A stretch of 44,780 nt of DNA, from positions 1-44,780 of the forward strand of contig JASEGZ010000011.1 of the NCBI GenBank assembly GCA_030018935.1, read 5' to 3'. A model generated the notes under the pieces. That model was not told the DNA's origin. It worked only from the letters and a program-made list of their open reading frames with translations, and ran no database searches. Position 1 is the first letter of the stretch. Every line of letters starts with the position of its first letter. The stretch is from Syntrophales bacterium (GTDB taxonomy: Bacteria; Desulfobacterota; Syntrophia; Syntrophales; CG2-30-49-12). The position numbers and the translations under genes are program-made. Below, in pieces: positions 34,176 through 44,029 of this stretch.

Positions 34176-35732
34176 GGTGAACGGGGAATCAATAAAAATG
34201 CATTCGTTTTAGCTGCTGCCTCCGGGATTCTCCTTTTCCTCTCTTTCCCCAAGTTTGGGATGGGGATATTTGCCTGGGTCGCCCTTGTTCCCCTTTTATA
34301 TGCCCTGAAAGGGAAGCACCCCTCAGAGGGACTGGCTATCGGTTTTATTGCCGGTCTTGTGTCCTATATCGGCATCATCTACTGGGTCACGTTTGTTGTG
34401 GTGCACTATGGTTACCTGCCCTATTATGTGGGCATCTCCGCCATGGTGCTCTTGGCAGCCTACCTAAGTCTCTATATAGCCCTCTTTGCCGCTGGCGTCA
34501 TTTATTTTAAAGAGAGGGGTATTCCCCCGATCCTGGTGGCGCCTCTTTTATGGACCTGCCTCGAATATGGCAAGTCTCATCTGCTTACCGGTTTTCCCTG
34601 GGAGAACCTGGCTTACTCGCAATACTTATGTGGTCCCATGATCCAGGTGGCTGACATAACCGGCATCTATGGGATTACCTTTCTCATCGTTTTGATTAAT
34701 GTTGTTTTTTATGACTTGTTATCATATCGGCGGTCAGCGATCGGCAGTCAGGGGTCGGGAAAGCGCCTGCTCGTGGAAGTTACGGCAGGATGTGCCCTGG
34801 TCTTGATCTGCTATTTTTATGGCGTCTTGCGCATCGAAGAAATCAGGAAGGATCTACGGGAAGCAGAAGCAATGGAAGTTGCCCTTATTCAGGGAAATAT
34901 TGATCAGAGTATCAAGTGGAATCCCCGGTACCAGGATGAGACTTTGAACGTCTACAAATTACTGTCCCTTCAGATGTCACCATCAGGATCAGGATTAATC
35001 GTCTGGCCGGAGACCGCCGTGCCCTTTTATTTTCAGGATATGGACGATTTACATAGAAAAGTGACGGATGTTGCAAAGGTACCCGCTGACTGGCTGCTGT
35101 TCGGAAGTCCCAGCTATCAGAGGGAGGAGGGTAAACTATCCTCTTTCAACAGTGCTTTTCTCCTTTCCCCTGAAGGAAAGATCCTCGGACGATATGATAA
35201 GGTTCATCTGGTACCCTTCGGCGAGTATGTACCCTTAAAGAAACTGTTTCCCTTTATCGGTAAATTGGTGGTGGGTGTAGGAGACTTTGGTGCAGGAAAG
35301 GGATTTTACCCCTTGTCAATGGACAGTCGTAAAGTGGGCGTCCTGATCTGTTACGAAGGGATATTCCCTGAGGCAAGCCGGACATATAAAAAAAGGGGAG
35401 CAGACCTGCTTGTGAATATAACCAATGATGCCTGGTTTGGCAGGACATCAGCCCCCTTTCAACATCTATCCATGACGGCATTCAGGGCAGTGGAAAACCG
35501 CCTCTATGTCGTCAGAGCCGCAAATACGGGAATCAGCGCCATTATTGATCCCACAGGAGAGTTTATCTCTCAAACAGGATTGTTTAAAAGATCAGCCCTG
35601 CGGGGAATGGTTAAATTTATTGACAAACAGACATTCTATACGATATACGGGGATGTTTTTGTTTACACTTGCCTGATATTTCTGTCAGTAATTTTTTTAA
35701 CTTCATTGAAGAGGAGAAGACAATATGCTTGA
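34170..35732 (+). CDS. lnt: Apolipoprotein N-acyltransferase
   Basis: This 520-residue inner-membrane enzyme adds the third acyl chain to lipoproteins. About seven or eight transmembrane segments precede a periplasmic nitrilase domain with the catalytic triad in WPETAVPF (Glu), KVHLVPFGEY (Lys) and CYEGIFPE (Cys). A last transmembrane segment lies near the C-terminus. The start is GTG at 34170, overlapping the corC stop. In the middle (about residues 185-200), a serine-rich stretch SYRRSAIGSQGSGKR lies in the linker between membrane segments. The stop overlaps the prfB start by eight bases. The protein is essential in many Gram-negative bacteria, consistent with an outer membrane. Confidence 0.96.
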   Translation: MSGERGINKNAFVLAAASGILLFLSFPKFGMGIFAWVALVPLLYALKGKHPSEGLAIGFIAGLVSYIGIIYWVTFVVVHYGYLPYYVGISAMVLLAAYLSLYIALFAAGVIYFKERGIPPILVAPLLWTCLEYGKSHLLTGFPWENLAYSQYLCGPMIQVADITGIYGITFLIVLINVVFYDLLSYRRSAIGSQGSGKRLLVEVTAGCALVLICYFYGVLRIEEIRKDLREAEAMEVALIQGNIDQSIKWNPRYQDETLNVYKLLSLQMSPSGSGLIVWPETAVPFYFQDMDDLHRKVTDVAKVPADWLLFGSPSYQREEGKLSSFNSAFLLSPEGKILGRYDKVHLVPFGEYVPLKKLFPFIGKLVVGVGDFGAGKGFYPLSMDSRKVGVLICYEGIFPEASRTYKKRGADLLVNITNDAWFGRTSAPFQHLSMTAFRAVENRLYVVRAANTGISAIIDPTGEFISQTGLFKRSALRGMVKFIDKQTFYTIYGDVFVYTCLIFLSVIFLTSLKRRRQYA

Positions 35733-36811
35733 ATTAACTGAGGCCATTGCAGATTTAAAGAAGAGAATCGAACGTCTCGGAAACTGCCTTTGACATTACA
35801 GGCAAGGAATTGCAAATCAAAGAAATGGAAAAGTGTTCGTTAAAGGAAGACTTCTGGACTGATCCTGAAAAAGCCAGTGAAATACTGAAGGAAAAAAACA
35901 GGTTGACGACGATCGTCGCTAACTGGAAGAGACAGAAAAGCGCCCTGAATGACCTGGAGATGCTTTTCGAGATGGCCCGTGAAGAAAATGACGAAGAGAC
36001 ACTAAATGATATTGGCCGTGATCTGGATAAACTGAGGTTATTCGTGAGTGATGAAGAACTCAGGATGATGCTGGGCAGCGAACAGGACCACATGAATGCC
36101 ATCATGACGATTCATGCTGGTGCCGGCGGTACAGAGGCCCAGGACTGGGCGGCGATGCTTTTACGCATGTACTTAAGATGGGCTGAGAAAAAGGGATTCT
36201 CTACCACTATCATTGATTATCAACCAGGAGAGGAAGCCGGCGTAAAGAGTGTCTCCTTGACCCTGGAGGGAACATACGCATACGGGTATGCCAGGGCAGA
36301 AATCGGTATCCATCGTCTTGTACGGGTATCTCCTTTTGATGCCGGTGCCAGGAGACATACCTCCTTCGCCTCTGTTTTTGTCTATCCGGAAGTGGATGAT
36401 AAAATCGTCATCGAGATAGATGAGAATGACCTGCGCATTGATACCTATCGTTCTACGGGGGCGGGAGGTCAGCATGTGAACAAGACCGACTCTGCCGTCA
36501 GAATTACCCATTTACCCACAGGGATAGTAGTGCAATGCCAGAATGAACGGTCCCAGCATAAGAATAAGGCCATGGCAATGAAGTTCTTAAGGTCTCGGCT
36601 CTATGAGCTGAAGCTCCGGGAACAAAGCGAAAAGTTACACGAATTGAACAAGTCGAAAAAAGAGATCGCCTGGGGAAGCCAGATCCGTTCTTATGTTCTT
36701 CATCCCTACAGAAAGGTGAAGGATCACAGGACAAATTTAGAAGTGGGGAATGTAGGCAGGGTATTGGACGGCGATATAGATGACTTTATCGAAGCCTATC
36801 TGCTGCAATAA
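35725..36811 (+). CDS. prfB: Peptide chain release factor 2, programmed +1 frameshift
   Basis: RF2 releases peptides at UGA and UAA. The first frame starts at ATG 35725 (AGGAG upstream) and ends in CTT TGA C at 35788-35794. Shifting by +1 at this site joins it to the main frame and gives 361 residues. The anticodon-like SPF motif (RVSPFDAGA) and the peptidyl-hydrolysis GGQ (GAGGQHVNKTDSAV) are present. In E. coli an AGGGGG site just upstream stimulates the shift. Here only a weak CGGAAA lies there, so shifting may rely on the slow UGA decoding alone. The autoregulation is known from the family. The gene overlaps the lnt stop. Confidence 0.97.
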
Positions 36812-36876
36812 ATAATTTTTCATCATAGGGGAAGATAAAAAATAGCCTCAAAACACAGAAAGGAGAGATCAGAACC

Positions 36877-38781
36877 ATGCCGAAACTAAGGATCTATTTT
36901 ATCTTTTTCGTGGTTTCCATGTGCGTTTTTCTCTATAGCTATACACAAAGTGAGGCTGAAGATCGGTCATCTCTCGCGGGTACTGCAGGAAAAAAACCTG
37001 CCGTTGAGGAGTCCCCATGTACATCTGAAACAAAAGCAGTCGTAAAAGAACGAGAGGAGATTCATAAACAGACGGAGGCAATCGAAGCTAACAGACGCCC
37101 GAAACAAATAAATATTACCTCTTCCGAAGACGCCAATAAACAGCAAGAGGAAACCGAAGAAGCGATCATGGAAGAAGCTCTTGAATTACTGAATGGCTCC
37201 CAGAATTACTGGGCAAAAGGTGATCTTGAAAGTGCCCTTAATCTGCTGGATCAGGCCTATGCTCTCCTCCTGGACACTGACGGGCATCCTGAGATAGCCC
37301 GGCAGAAAGATGATTTACGCCTGTTGATAGCAAAGCAGATTTTAGTCATTTATACCTCCAGACAAACACTCACCAACGGAAAACGTGGAGAGATACCTCT
37401 TGTCATGAATGCAGATGTGGAAAAAGAGATACGAAATTTTCAGACCATAGAAAGGGATTTTTTTATCCAATCCTATAAACGTTCAGGACTCTACCGTCCA
37501 ATTATTCTGAGAGAGTTGAAAAAAGCGGGATTACCCGAAGAACTATCCTGGCTCCCTCTTGTGGAGAGCGGTTTCAAGATTTCTGCCTTCTCGCGTGCAA
37601 GGGCCCTTGGTCTGTGGCAGTTCATCTCGTCAACGGGTTATAAATATGGCTTGAACAGAGACGAATGGGTGGATGAACGGATGGATGTGGAAAGCTCAAC
37701 AAGAGCAGCTATCGCCTATCTTAAGGAACTCCATAACATGTTTGGTGACTGGCTGACCGTTCTGGCGGCATACAATTGCGGGGAGGGTAGGGTACTTAGA
37801 GTCATATCAAGTCAACACCTGAATTATCTCGACCGATTCTGGGATCTCTACCACCAGCTCCCAAATGAAACGGCGCGGTATGTTCCCCGTTTTCTCGCCA
37901 CTCTGCATATCATCAAAGATCCCCAGAAGTACGGTATTGATCTGATAAAAGACGAAGAATTGCCTGTTCCTCCCCCATACGAATGGGTAAAGACATATAA
38001 ACCGATGCGATTGCAGGATATCGCCCTTCACCTTAACATCTCAGAAGAGTTATTAAACACCCTCAATGCTGAACTGAGGCATAAAATTACCCCCGACCGG
38101 GAATATGAGCTGAAAGTCCCCCTGGAGGTAGCGGAAGAATTCGCTCTGGTTGGTGATGAAATTCCCCGCTGGGAGAAACCCGCTCCTGTCTCTGCTTCTA
38201 TCCGACCAGTTCTGATCAAACATCGTGTAAAACGAAAAGAGACGATTTCTTCTATTGCCCGAAGATACAAAACCTCTGTCAGGGCAATCAGAGCCTATAA
38301 TCACCTATCATGTCGAGGAATTAGGGTAGGTCAATACTTAAACATACCCATTCGTAGCTATCGCTATGCTAGGATAAAGGCAGACCAACAACCTGAGGTC
38401 ACTGAGGAGCTCACGAGATATAGGGTGAAAAAGGGTGATACACTTTTATCCCTGGCTAAGCGCTTTGATACCACCGTCTCCAAAATAAAAAAGATAAACC
38501 GGCTCAAAGGGAATATGCTCAAATCTGGTCAGATCATAATGGTCGCGTATCAAAAAGGAGAGGGTAACAACAGTGACGAGGGGAAAAAAGCAACGAGGAA
38601 AAAACGAAACAGAAGGACTGCCTCTGTAAAGACCGTTGAGAGAACATATACCGTCAAAAAGGGGGATTGCCTGATTAAAATCGCCAGGGAAAATAATGTC
38701 GCCCTTGATGAACTTCTTGACCTTAATAACCTTGCCCGTAAAGATACCATTACCCCTGGCCAGATCATCATCGTGAAGTAA
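36877..38781 (+). CDS. mltD: MltD-like membrane-bound lytic murein transglycosylase with three LysM repeats
   Basis: This is a 634-residue exported lytic transglycosylase that cleaves the MurNAc-GlcNAc bond of peptidoglycan. An N-terminal hydrophobic segment (residues 5-22) acts as signal peptide, though I see no lipobox cysteine, so it may be released to the periplasm. An acidic linker follows. The SLT domain starts near residue 200 with LVESGFKISAFSRARALGLWQF (catalytic Glu in ESGF), then AYNCGEGRV and YVPRFLATLHI. Three LysM peptidoglycan-binding repeats follow at about 448-492, 507-551 and 588-634 (HRVKRKETISS, YRVKKGDTLLS, YTVKKGDCLIK). GGAG lies upstream of the ATG. It lies 65 bases after prfB and 27 before MscS. 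Confidence 0.93.
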   Translation: MPKLRIYFIFFVVSMCVFLYSYTQSEAEDRSSLAGTAGKKPAVEESPCTSETKAVVKEREEIHKQTEAIEANRRPKQINITSSEDANKQQEETEEAIMEEALELLNGSQNYWAKGDLESALNLLDQAYALLLDTDGHPEIARQKDDLRLLIAKQILVIYTSRQTLTNGKRGEIPLVMNADVEKEIRNFQTIERDFFIQSYKRSGLYRPIILRELKKAGLPEELSWLPLVESGFKISAFSRARALGLWQFISSTGYKYGLNRDEWVDERMDVESSTRAAIAYLKELHNMFGDWLTVLAAYNCGEGRVLRVISSQHLNYLDRFWDLYHQLPNETARYVPRFLATLHIIKDPQKYGIDLIKDEELPVPPPYEWVKTYKPMRLQDIALHLNISEELLNTLNAELRHKITPDREYELKVPLEVAEEFALVGDEIPRWEKPAPVSASIRPVLIKHRVKRKETISSIARRYKTSVRAIRAYNHLSCRGIRVGQYLNIPIRSYRYARIKADQQPEVTEELTRYRVKKGDTLLSLAKRFDTTVSKIKKINRLKGNMLKSGQIIMVAYQKGEGNNSDEGKKATRKKRNRRTASVKTVERTYTVKKGDCLIKIARENNVALDELLDLNNLARKDTITPGQIIIVK

Positions 38782-38807
38782 CTCGTACCAATAGAAGGTA
38801 AAATAAG

Positions 38808-39875
38808 ATGCCCTTTCTAAAGATGACATACTATGGCAACACGCTGAATGCATGGCTTTTCGCCCTTATCGTTACCATTGTTATTTTTGCGACCCTGAAG
38901 GTCTTGCAAAAAGTTATCATAAAGCACCTGGCCCCTTTTGCTGAAAAGACAGAGACTTTTTTTGACAACCTTGCCATAGACCTCCTTAAGAGTACGAAAT
39001 TCTTCTTTTTCCTTTTTCTGTCTCTTTATGCAGGTTCACTCACCCTGTCACTGCCGGAAAGGGCAAGTTCTCTTCTTAGAAATGCGACCCTCATTGCTTT
39101 CTTTCTCCAGGCGGCAATTTGGGGAAATCATTACCTCTCTTTTTTTCTCAATCGCTATAAAAGTCAAAAGTTAGCATTGGAACAGGGTGCCGCTAGTGTA
39201 GCGACAATCGCGGCATTTGGTTTCATGGGTAGACTGTTCCTCTGGACGGTTGTCCTTCTCCTTATCCTCGATAATCTCGGAGTGGACATTACCACCCTGA
39301 TTGCTGGTCTCGGCATCGGTGGTATTGCTCTGGCACTGGCTGCCCAGAATATCCTCGGAGACCTCTTCGCCTCCCTGTCAATTATGTTGGATAAACCGTT
39401 TGCAATCGGGGATTTTATCATTGTAGATGAATATATGGGAAGCATCGAACAGATAGGTCTTAAAACCACACGCATCCGTAGTCTTTCCGGTGAGCAGCTC
39501 ATCTTTTCCAATGCCGATCTTCTCAAGAGTCGCATCAGAAACTACAAACGGATGTATGAACGTCGTGTAATTTTCTCTATCGGGGTCATCTACCAGACAT
39601 CTTATGACAAACTCAAAATCATCCTTGGTATAATCCGGGAGATTATCGAAGCCCAGGAGCAGACACGATTCGATCGGGCTCATTTCAAGGAGTTCGGAAA
39701 CTCATCATTAAATTTCGAGATCGTCTACTGGGTTAAGAACCCGGATTACAATGTTTACATGGATCTCCATCAGGCCATCAACATGGAAATCTTTCGCCGT
39801 TTTGAAGAGGAAGGGATCGTCTTTGCCTATCCCACACAGACTCTGTATTTGAATAAGGAAGAATCAACTGAATGA
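38808..39875 (+). CDS. MscS-family mechanosensitive ion channel
   Basis: This 355-residue inner-membrane channel opens under membrane tension to let solutes out. About five hydrophobic segments span residues 13-190. The pore helix region ITTLIAGLGIGGIALALAAQNILGD, with its Gly/Ala packing, is the MscS signature. The cytosolic beta domain (KPFAIGDFIIVDEYMGSIEQIGLKTTRIR) and an alpha/beta C-terminal domain follow. The N-terminal extra segments make it longer than E. coli MscS (286), resembling YnaI/YbdG-type channels. It ends 30 bases before the convergent ybeY gene, and a GC-rich stem (39899-39917) lies between and overlaps the ybeY stop. Confidence 0.93.
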   Translation: MPFLKMTYYGNTLNAWLFALIVTIVIFATLKVLQKVIIKHLAPFAEKTETFFDNLAIDLLKSTKFFFFLFLSLYAGSLTLSLPERASSLLRNATLIAFFLQAAIWGNHYLSFFLNRYKSQKLALEQGAASVATIAAFGFMGRLFLWTVVLLLILDNLGVDITTLIAGLGIGGIALALAAQNILGDLFASLSIMLDKPFAIGDFIIVDEYMGSIEQIGLKTTRIRSLSGEQLIFSNADLLKSRIRNYKRMYERRVIFSIGVIYQTSYDKLKIILGIIREIIEAQEQTRFDRAHFKEFGNSSLNFEIVYWVKNPDYNVYMDLHQAINMEIFRRFEEEGIVFAYPTQTLYLNKEESTE

Positions 39876-39905
39876 GGAGGGGGGCACTTTGGTACAGGCC
39901 CCGCA

Positions 39906-40385
39906 TCACCGGCGGGGGAGGGAGCCTAACTTTTTCCCCAGTTTACTGTCTTTCAATATAAAAAGTAGTTCTCTTTCTTTGTTTTCCACGCACTTTGCCT
40001 CGTCTTCCCCGGTATCTTCATGATTGTACCCTAAAAGATGAAGTATACCATGAATCATGAGAAAATCCAGTTCATCATCCAATTCGGCAGCAGCTTCCCG
40101 GGCATCTCTAAGGGCTGTCTCTACTGAAATAACAATGTCACCAAGGATATGGGGATTAATGTCACCAAATTCACCCTCCGACATGGAGAACGAGATCACA
40201 TTGGTGGGGCAGTCCCTGTTCAGAAAACGCCTGTTTATATCCCTGATGCCCTCGTCATCGACAAACAGTAAACTGATCTCTTTATCTTCACAATTGAGCG
40301 TTTTCAGGATTTTATTTAGTACCCGCCGCACCCGCCGGAGGTCTATCTTTATTCTTCTCTGCCGATTTTCGATCAATATTGCCAT
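39906..40385 (-). CDS. ybeY: Endoribonuclease YbeY (16S rRNA maturation)
   Basis: This 159-residue metal-dependent endoribonuclease takes part in 16S rRNA 3'-end processing and ribosome quality control. The zinc motif HGILHLLGYNHED (HX3HX5H) is intact. The N-terminal LFVDDEGIRDINRRFLNRDCPTNV region is typical. The start ATG lies inside the end of the HD-hydrolase gene; the overlap is 74 bases. It is the last gene of a phoH, HD-hydrolase, ybeY operon on the minus strand. The family partner corC lies on the other strand of the same window. Confidence 0.96.
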   Translation of the reverse strand: MAILIENRQRRIKIDLRRVRRVLNKILKTLNCEDKEISLLFVDDEGIRDINRRFLNRDCPTNVISFSMSEGEFGDINPHILGDIVISVETALRDAREAAAELDDELDFLMIHGILHLLGYNHEDTGEDEAKCVENKERELLFILKDSKLGKKLGSLPRR

Positions 40386-42777
40386 TGTTTAATTTCCTGC
40401 TGCCATTGTCACGGATGATCGAGTCAGGATAATCGATACGGTGATGGAAAATACCGTTGAGGATTCTCGCGAAGGTTTCGGCGATTTTGTTTAAGTCACG
40501 CAGGGTCAATTCACACTCATCAAGCTGACCATCCATAAAGATTCTTTCTATTCTTTCCCTGACGAGATGATTGATTCGCGAAGGAGCAGGATTTGACAGA
40601 GTTCGTGACGAGGCTTCCACAACATCACCCAGCAAAACAAGTCCCGCTTCCTTGGTTTGAGGCTTCGGCCCCGGGTATTGAAAATCGCTTTCTGACAGCG
40701 ACCTGATAGAGGGGTCCCTGTCCTTTTTGGCCTTATCGTAAAAGTAATTGACGAGACTGGTTCCATGATGTTGTTTAATAATGTTTATAATTTCCGGTCC
40801 CAGCTTGATCTTATTTGCCAGTTCGCAGCCGTCTTTGACATGGGAAATAATCACGAGACTGCTCATTTTGGGTGACAGTTTGTCATGTTTATTCTCCCCG
40901 CTCTGCTGATTTTCAATAAAATACTGAGGTTTTTTCATTTTTCCAATGTCGTGATAGAAAGCGCTGACCTTAGCCATAAGGGAGTTAGCTCCGATGGCAT
41001 CGGCTGCTGCCTCCACCATGGATGCTACAATAATACTGTGGTGATAGGTACCCGGAGCCTCCATAATCATCCGCTGGAATACAGGACGATTAAGATTGGC
41101 AAGTTCCAGGAGCTTGATATCTGTCGTGTAGGGAAAAAGGGCTTCAAAAAGGGGGGTGATGCCAGCGACGATAATTCCGGCAACGATTCCTCCTGGGATA
41201 CCCATGAAGAGCTTGATTATCGTATCCATGGAGGCAATACTACCGGAAAGGAGAGAGAGGAAGACAATAGTCATACCATTTATGGCGCCTAAAAAAAGAC
41301 CTGTCCGGAAAAAAGCCGAGCGTTGCCTGTAAGCTACAACATGATAAGATACCGCAACGCTTCCAAAGAAGGAGAAGAGGAACATAGTCATCTTACCATC
41401 AAAGAGGAAGGTAATAAGAAAAGACAAAAAGACCGAAAAAATAAAAGCAATGTTCCTGTTCATAAAAATACCAACCAGCATGGCGCCGACGGCAAAAGGA
41501 ATGACAAAGAAACATGCCTCTGTAGGTAAAAAGGGAAACGCCCGGTTAATGGCTTCTGAAATGAAAATTCCAGCTCTTACCAGGAGAACCTGAAGAAGAG
41601 CGGTAGCGCTTAAAAATAATATATCTACTTTTATTTTTTTTAGCCAGTTTCTGGCTAAATGGAAGAAAATGATGGTCAGAAAGATGATCGTAAGGAAGAT
41701 ACCCAAAAAAATAGAGAGACTCGAAAGTCTCCTTTCTCCTTCTATCTTATAAAATGCCTCGAGCTTGTCCAGGTCGGTACGGCTGATCTTCTCTCCCTCG
41801 CGCACAATCATTTCATTCTTTTGTACCTGAAAGTAAACAGGTTTTACACCTGCCATGGTGATCTGTTTTCTTTTTTCGGTAGCGTCTCTATTAAAAGTAA
41901 GGTTTGGCTGGATCAGTCTTTTAGCCAGGGAAACGGCAACCTTCTTAATCTCCTCCTGATCACGGCCGAGAATGGTCTTTGCCCTTTTCCGTAAGATAGT
42001 CTCAACGTCCTCTAGATGCCAGATTTTTGCAGGTCCTCTTCCCTCCCATGTCTCTAAAAGACCTTCTCCGCCCTTTTCCTTCCTTATGTGGAGAAACGGT
42101 ACTTCTTCCAGCAAAACACTTATTTCATTTTGCGTTCTCACGTCCCTGATGATGATCCCCCTGTCTATATCATATCTTGGAAAGGTTGCATCGGTGATCA
42201 ATCCAGTGTCATAAACGGCGGTAATCAGTTTAGAGGTTTTACTTGCAACCTCGGGGGAAAACATGTATTTTCGGAGAATATTAAATTCGTCGTCCGTAAG
42301 CGTTATTCCCAATGCCTTCTCAAAATCTTTCCTTGTCTGTCTTGAGAGTTCCTGTCCACCGACCTGAGATGTGACGTCAATTAATTTATCCTTGCCATGG
42401 TATGCTTTTCCTATCAGTGAAAAAGCATTATTCAGGTTTGCCGTCAACTGGGAAGCGGTATCGCTGTCGTAGTCATAGAGCGACATGGTACCTTTGAGAG
42501 TTTCCATCCTTTTCTGGTCTGTAGAGACCCGGTCTTCAACGAGAAAATCACGATCGGCCTTTATGTCTTTAGAGACAATTGAGCCGACTTTATAATGGGG
42601 GTGAATAAAGTGAATATGGGGTGTGAGTAGCAAGGATAAAATAAAGCTCAAACAAATACCGATGCCCCACCTTTGAAAAACAGTGTTTCTGGCAAATTCA
42701 GGAACAATGTTAATTCGATTCGCTGTTCTTTTAAAGATATTTAAAATGTTGTTTGTGATGATAACAATAAAATTCAT
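40312..42777 (-). CDS. 7TM-HDED/HD-domain phosphohydrolase, PgpH-like
   Basis: This 821-residue membrane protein resembles PgpH, which hydrolyses c-di-AMP in Gram-positive bacteria. The N-terminal segment (about 38-56) is a membrane anchor. A long extracytoplasmic 7TMR-HDED domain follows (about 60-345), then seven hydrophobic segments (about 350-570) and a cytosolic HD domain with TYHHSIIVASMV, FYHDIGKM and IIKQHHGTSLVNYF. It sits between phoH and ybeY, a fixed context in many phyla. The ATG overlaps the phoH stop by one base (TAATG). The c-di-AMP role is family knowledge; the glmM gene in this window lacks its usual cdaA neighbour, so the nucleotide cannot be inferred locally. Confidence 0.92.
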   Translation of the reverse strand: MNFIVIITNNILNIFKRTANRINIVPEFARNTVFQRWGIGICLSFILSLLLTPHIHFIHPHYKVGSIVSKDIKADRDFLVEDRVSTDQKRMETLKGTMSLYDYDSDTASQLTANLNNAFSLIGKAYHGKDKLIDVTSQVGGQELSRQTRKDFEKALGITLTDDEFNILRKYMFSPEVASKTSKLITAVYDTGLITDATFPRYDIDRGIIIRDVRTQNEISVLLEEVPFLHIRKEKGGEGLLETWEGRGPAKIWHLEDVETILRKRAKTILGRDQEEIKKVAVSLAKRLIQPNLTFNRDATEKRKQITMAGVKPVYFQVQKNEMIVREGEKISRTDLDKLEAFYKIEGERRLSSLSIFLGIFLTIIFLTIIFFHLARNWLKKIKVDILFLSATALLQVLLVRAGIFISEAINRAFPFLPTEACFFVIPFAVGAMLVGIFMNRNIAFIFSVFLSFLITFLFDGKMTMFLFSFFGSVAVSYHVVAYRQRSAFFRTGLFLGAINGMTIVFLSLLSGSIASMDTIIKLFMGIPGGIVAGIIVAGITPLFEALFPYTTDIKLLELANLNRPVFQRMIMEAPGTYHHSIIVASMVEAAADAIGANSLMAKVSAFYHDIGKMKKPQYFIENQQSGENKHDKLSPKMSSLVIISHVKDGCELANKIKLGPEIINIIKQHHGTSLVNYFYDKAKKDRDPSIRSLSESDFQYPGPKPQTKEAGLVLLGDVVEASSRTLSNPAPSRINHLVRERIERIFMDGQLDECELTLRDLNKIAETFARILNGIFHHRIDYPDSIIRDNGSRKLNNGNIDRKSAEKNKDRPPAGAAGTK

Positions 42778-43790
42778 TATGATTCCCGATATGATTCCCG
42801 ATTTATATTTTTTCCCTTTCCCCGCTCCAGATGATTATAAGCCCTTATCACATCCTGGACAAGGTGATGTCTTACCACATCAATCTCCGAGAAATAGACA
42901 AACCTGATTCCCTCTATTTTCTTCAGAATTTTTTCCACTTCAATGAGGCCGGATATTCTATCAGACGGGAGATCAATCTGGGTAACATCACCCGTGATGA
43001 CGGCCTTTGAACCAAATCCAAGCCTCGTCAGAAACATCTTCATCTGTTCTGAAGTTGTATTTTGGGCCTCATCAAGGATAACGAAAGAATCATTCAAAGT
43101 CCGTCCCCGCATAAAGGCAAGGGGGGCAACCTCGATGACTCCCTTCTGGATGAGGGCGGATGACCTGTCAAAATCAATCATATCAAAAAGGGCATCATAC
43201 AGCGGCCTGAGATAGGGGTTAACCTTTTCGGAAAGGTCACCTGGCAGAAAACCAAGTTTTTCACCGGCCTCAACGGCGGGCCTTGTCAGGACAATCCTGT
43301 TCACCTTTTTTTCGAGGAGAGTAGATACAGCCATGGCCATGGCCAGATAAGTCTTTCCTGTCCCCGCCGGGCCGATGCCAAAAACCATATCATACTTCCT
43401 GATGGAATCAATATAGAGCTTCTGGGCAATGCTCTTCGGTGTGATAATCTGTTTTTTTGATGAGATAAAGACCGTATCCAGAAATATCTTCTCCAGGTCT
43501 GCCCTGCTGTTTTCGGAGAGTATCCTGTGGGCGTAATCAATGTCGGCGGGGTAGACGGGATATCCTTTTTTCATGATGGCATAGAGCTGGACAAGAAGGT
43601 TTTTCACCAGCGCAACGGCGAGAACATCGCCGGAGATAGAGATGTCATTCCCCCGTATACCTACCTTGACCCGTTCTAATCTTTCGATGAGCTTTATGTT
43701 TCTGTCATGTTCACCAAACAGGTTTTTGAGAATACTGTTGTCCGTAAAACTAATCTTTTCAACTGTAATATGTTCAGGTATTTGTTTCAA
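42777..43790 (-). CDS. PhoH-like ATPase
   Basis: This 337-residue cytosolic P-loop ATPase belongs to the PhoH/YbeZ family, linked to RNA metabolism and ribosome maturation together with YbeY. Walker A is GPAGTGKTYLA (about 146-156) and Walker B is VILDEAQNTT. An N-terminal small domain (1-110) resembles the PhoH2-type KH-like region. The C-terminus is Lys- and Arg-rich (ERGKGKNINRES). The start is TTG at 43790, with GAGA a few bases upstream; no ATG or GTG lies nearby in frame. It opens the operon with the HD hydrolase and ybeY. Confidence 0.94.
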   Translation of the reverse strand: MKQIPEHITVEKISFTDNSILKNLFGEHDRNIKLIERLERVKVGIRGNDISISGDVLAVALVKNLLVQLYAIMKKGYPVYPADIDYAHRILSENSRADLEKIFLDTVFISSKKQIITPKSIAQKLYIDSIRKYDMVFGIGPAGTGKTYLAMAMAVSTLLEKKVNRIVLTRPAVEAGEKLGFLPGDLSEKVNPYLRPLYDALFDMIDFDRSSALIQKGVIEVAPLAFMRGRTLNDSFVILDEAQNTTSEQMKMFLTRLGFGSKAVITGDVTQIDLPSDRISGLIEVEKILKKIEGIRFVYFSEIDVVRHHLVQDVIRAYNHLERGKGKNINRESYRES

Positions 43791-43852
43791 GTATATCTCG
43801 AGCCTTTATATGAATGGCCTTTTAATACTACTCCGACAGATGTGAGCACTGA

Positions 43853-43987
43853 TTAACCAAGAATTGCAAGGAAGAAACCACCCATGAAAATGATTCTAAT
43901 AGCCTTCACCATGTGCTCGCCATTTTCATTGATCCATGTGTGATCGGCTTCAAACGCAAGCAGCTCCTTGATCAGTTGTCCGTCCAT
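43853..43987 (-). CDS. Small ORF with hydrophobic tail
   Basis: This is a 44-codon frame on the minus strand with a good GGAGG six bases before the ATG. The product starts acidic (MDGQLIKELLAFEADHTWIN) and ends in a hydrophobic tail (RIIFMGGFFLAILG) that could be a membrane anchor. I recognise no family. It lies between an attC-like site and phoH, in the same direction. It might be the next gene cassette, but no second attC follows it. It may also be a leader of the phoH operon. Confidence 0.4.
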   Translation of the reverse strand: MDGQLIKELLAFEADHTWINENGEHMVKAIRIIFMGGFFLAILG

Positions 43988-44029
43988 CTTCGACCTCCAT
44001 CTTCCTTTGCTCTCCTCAGGGCTGGTTTT

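Noticed and set aside
39899-39917. Terminator between mscS and ybeY
   Set aside because: The GC-rich stem lacks a T-run directly after it on either strand and overlaps the ybeY stop codon. It may help end transcription but cannot be called.
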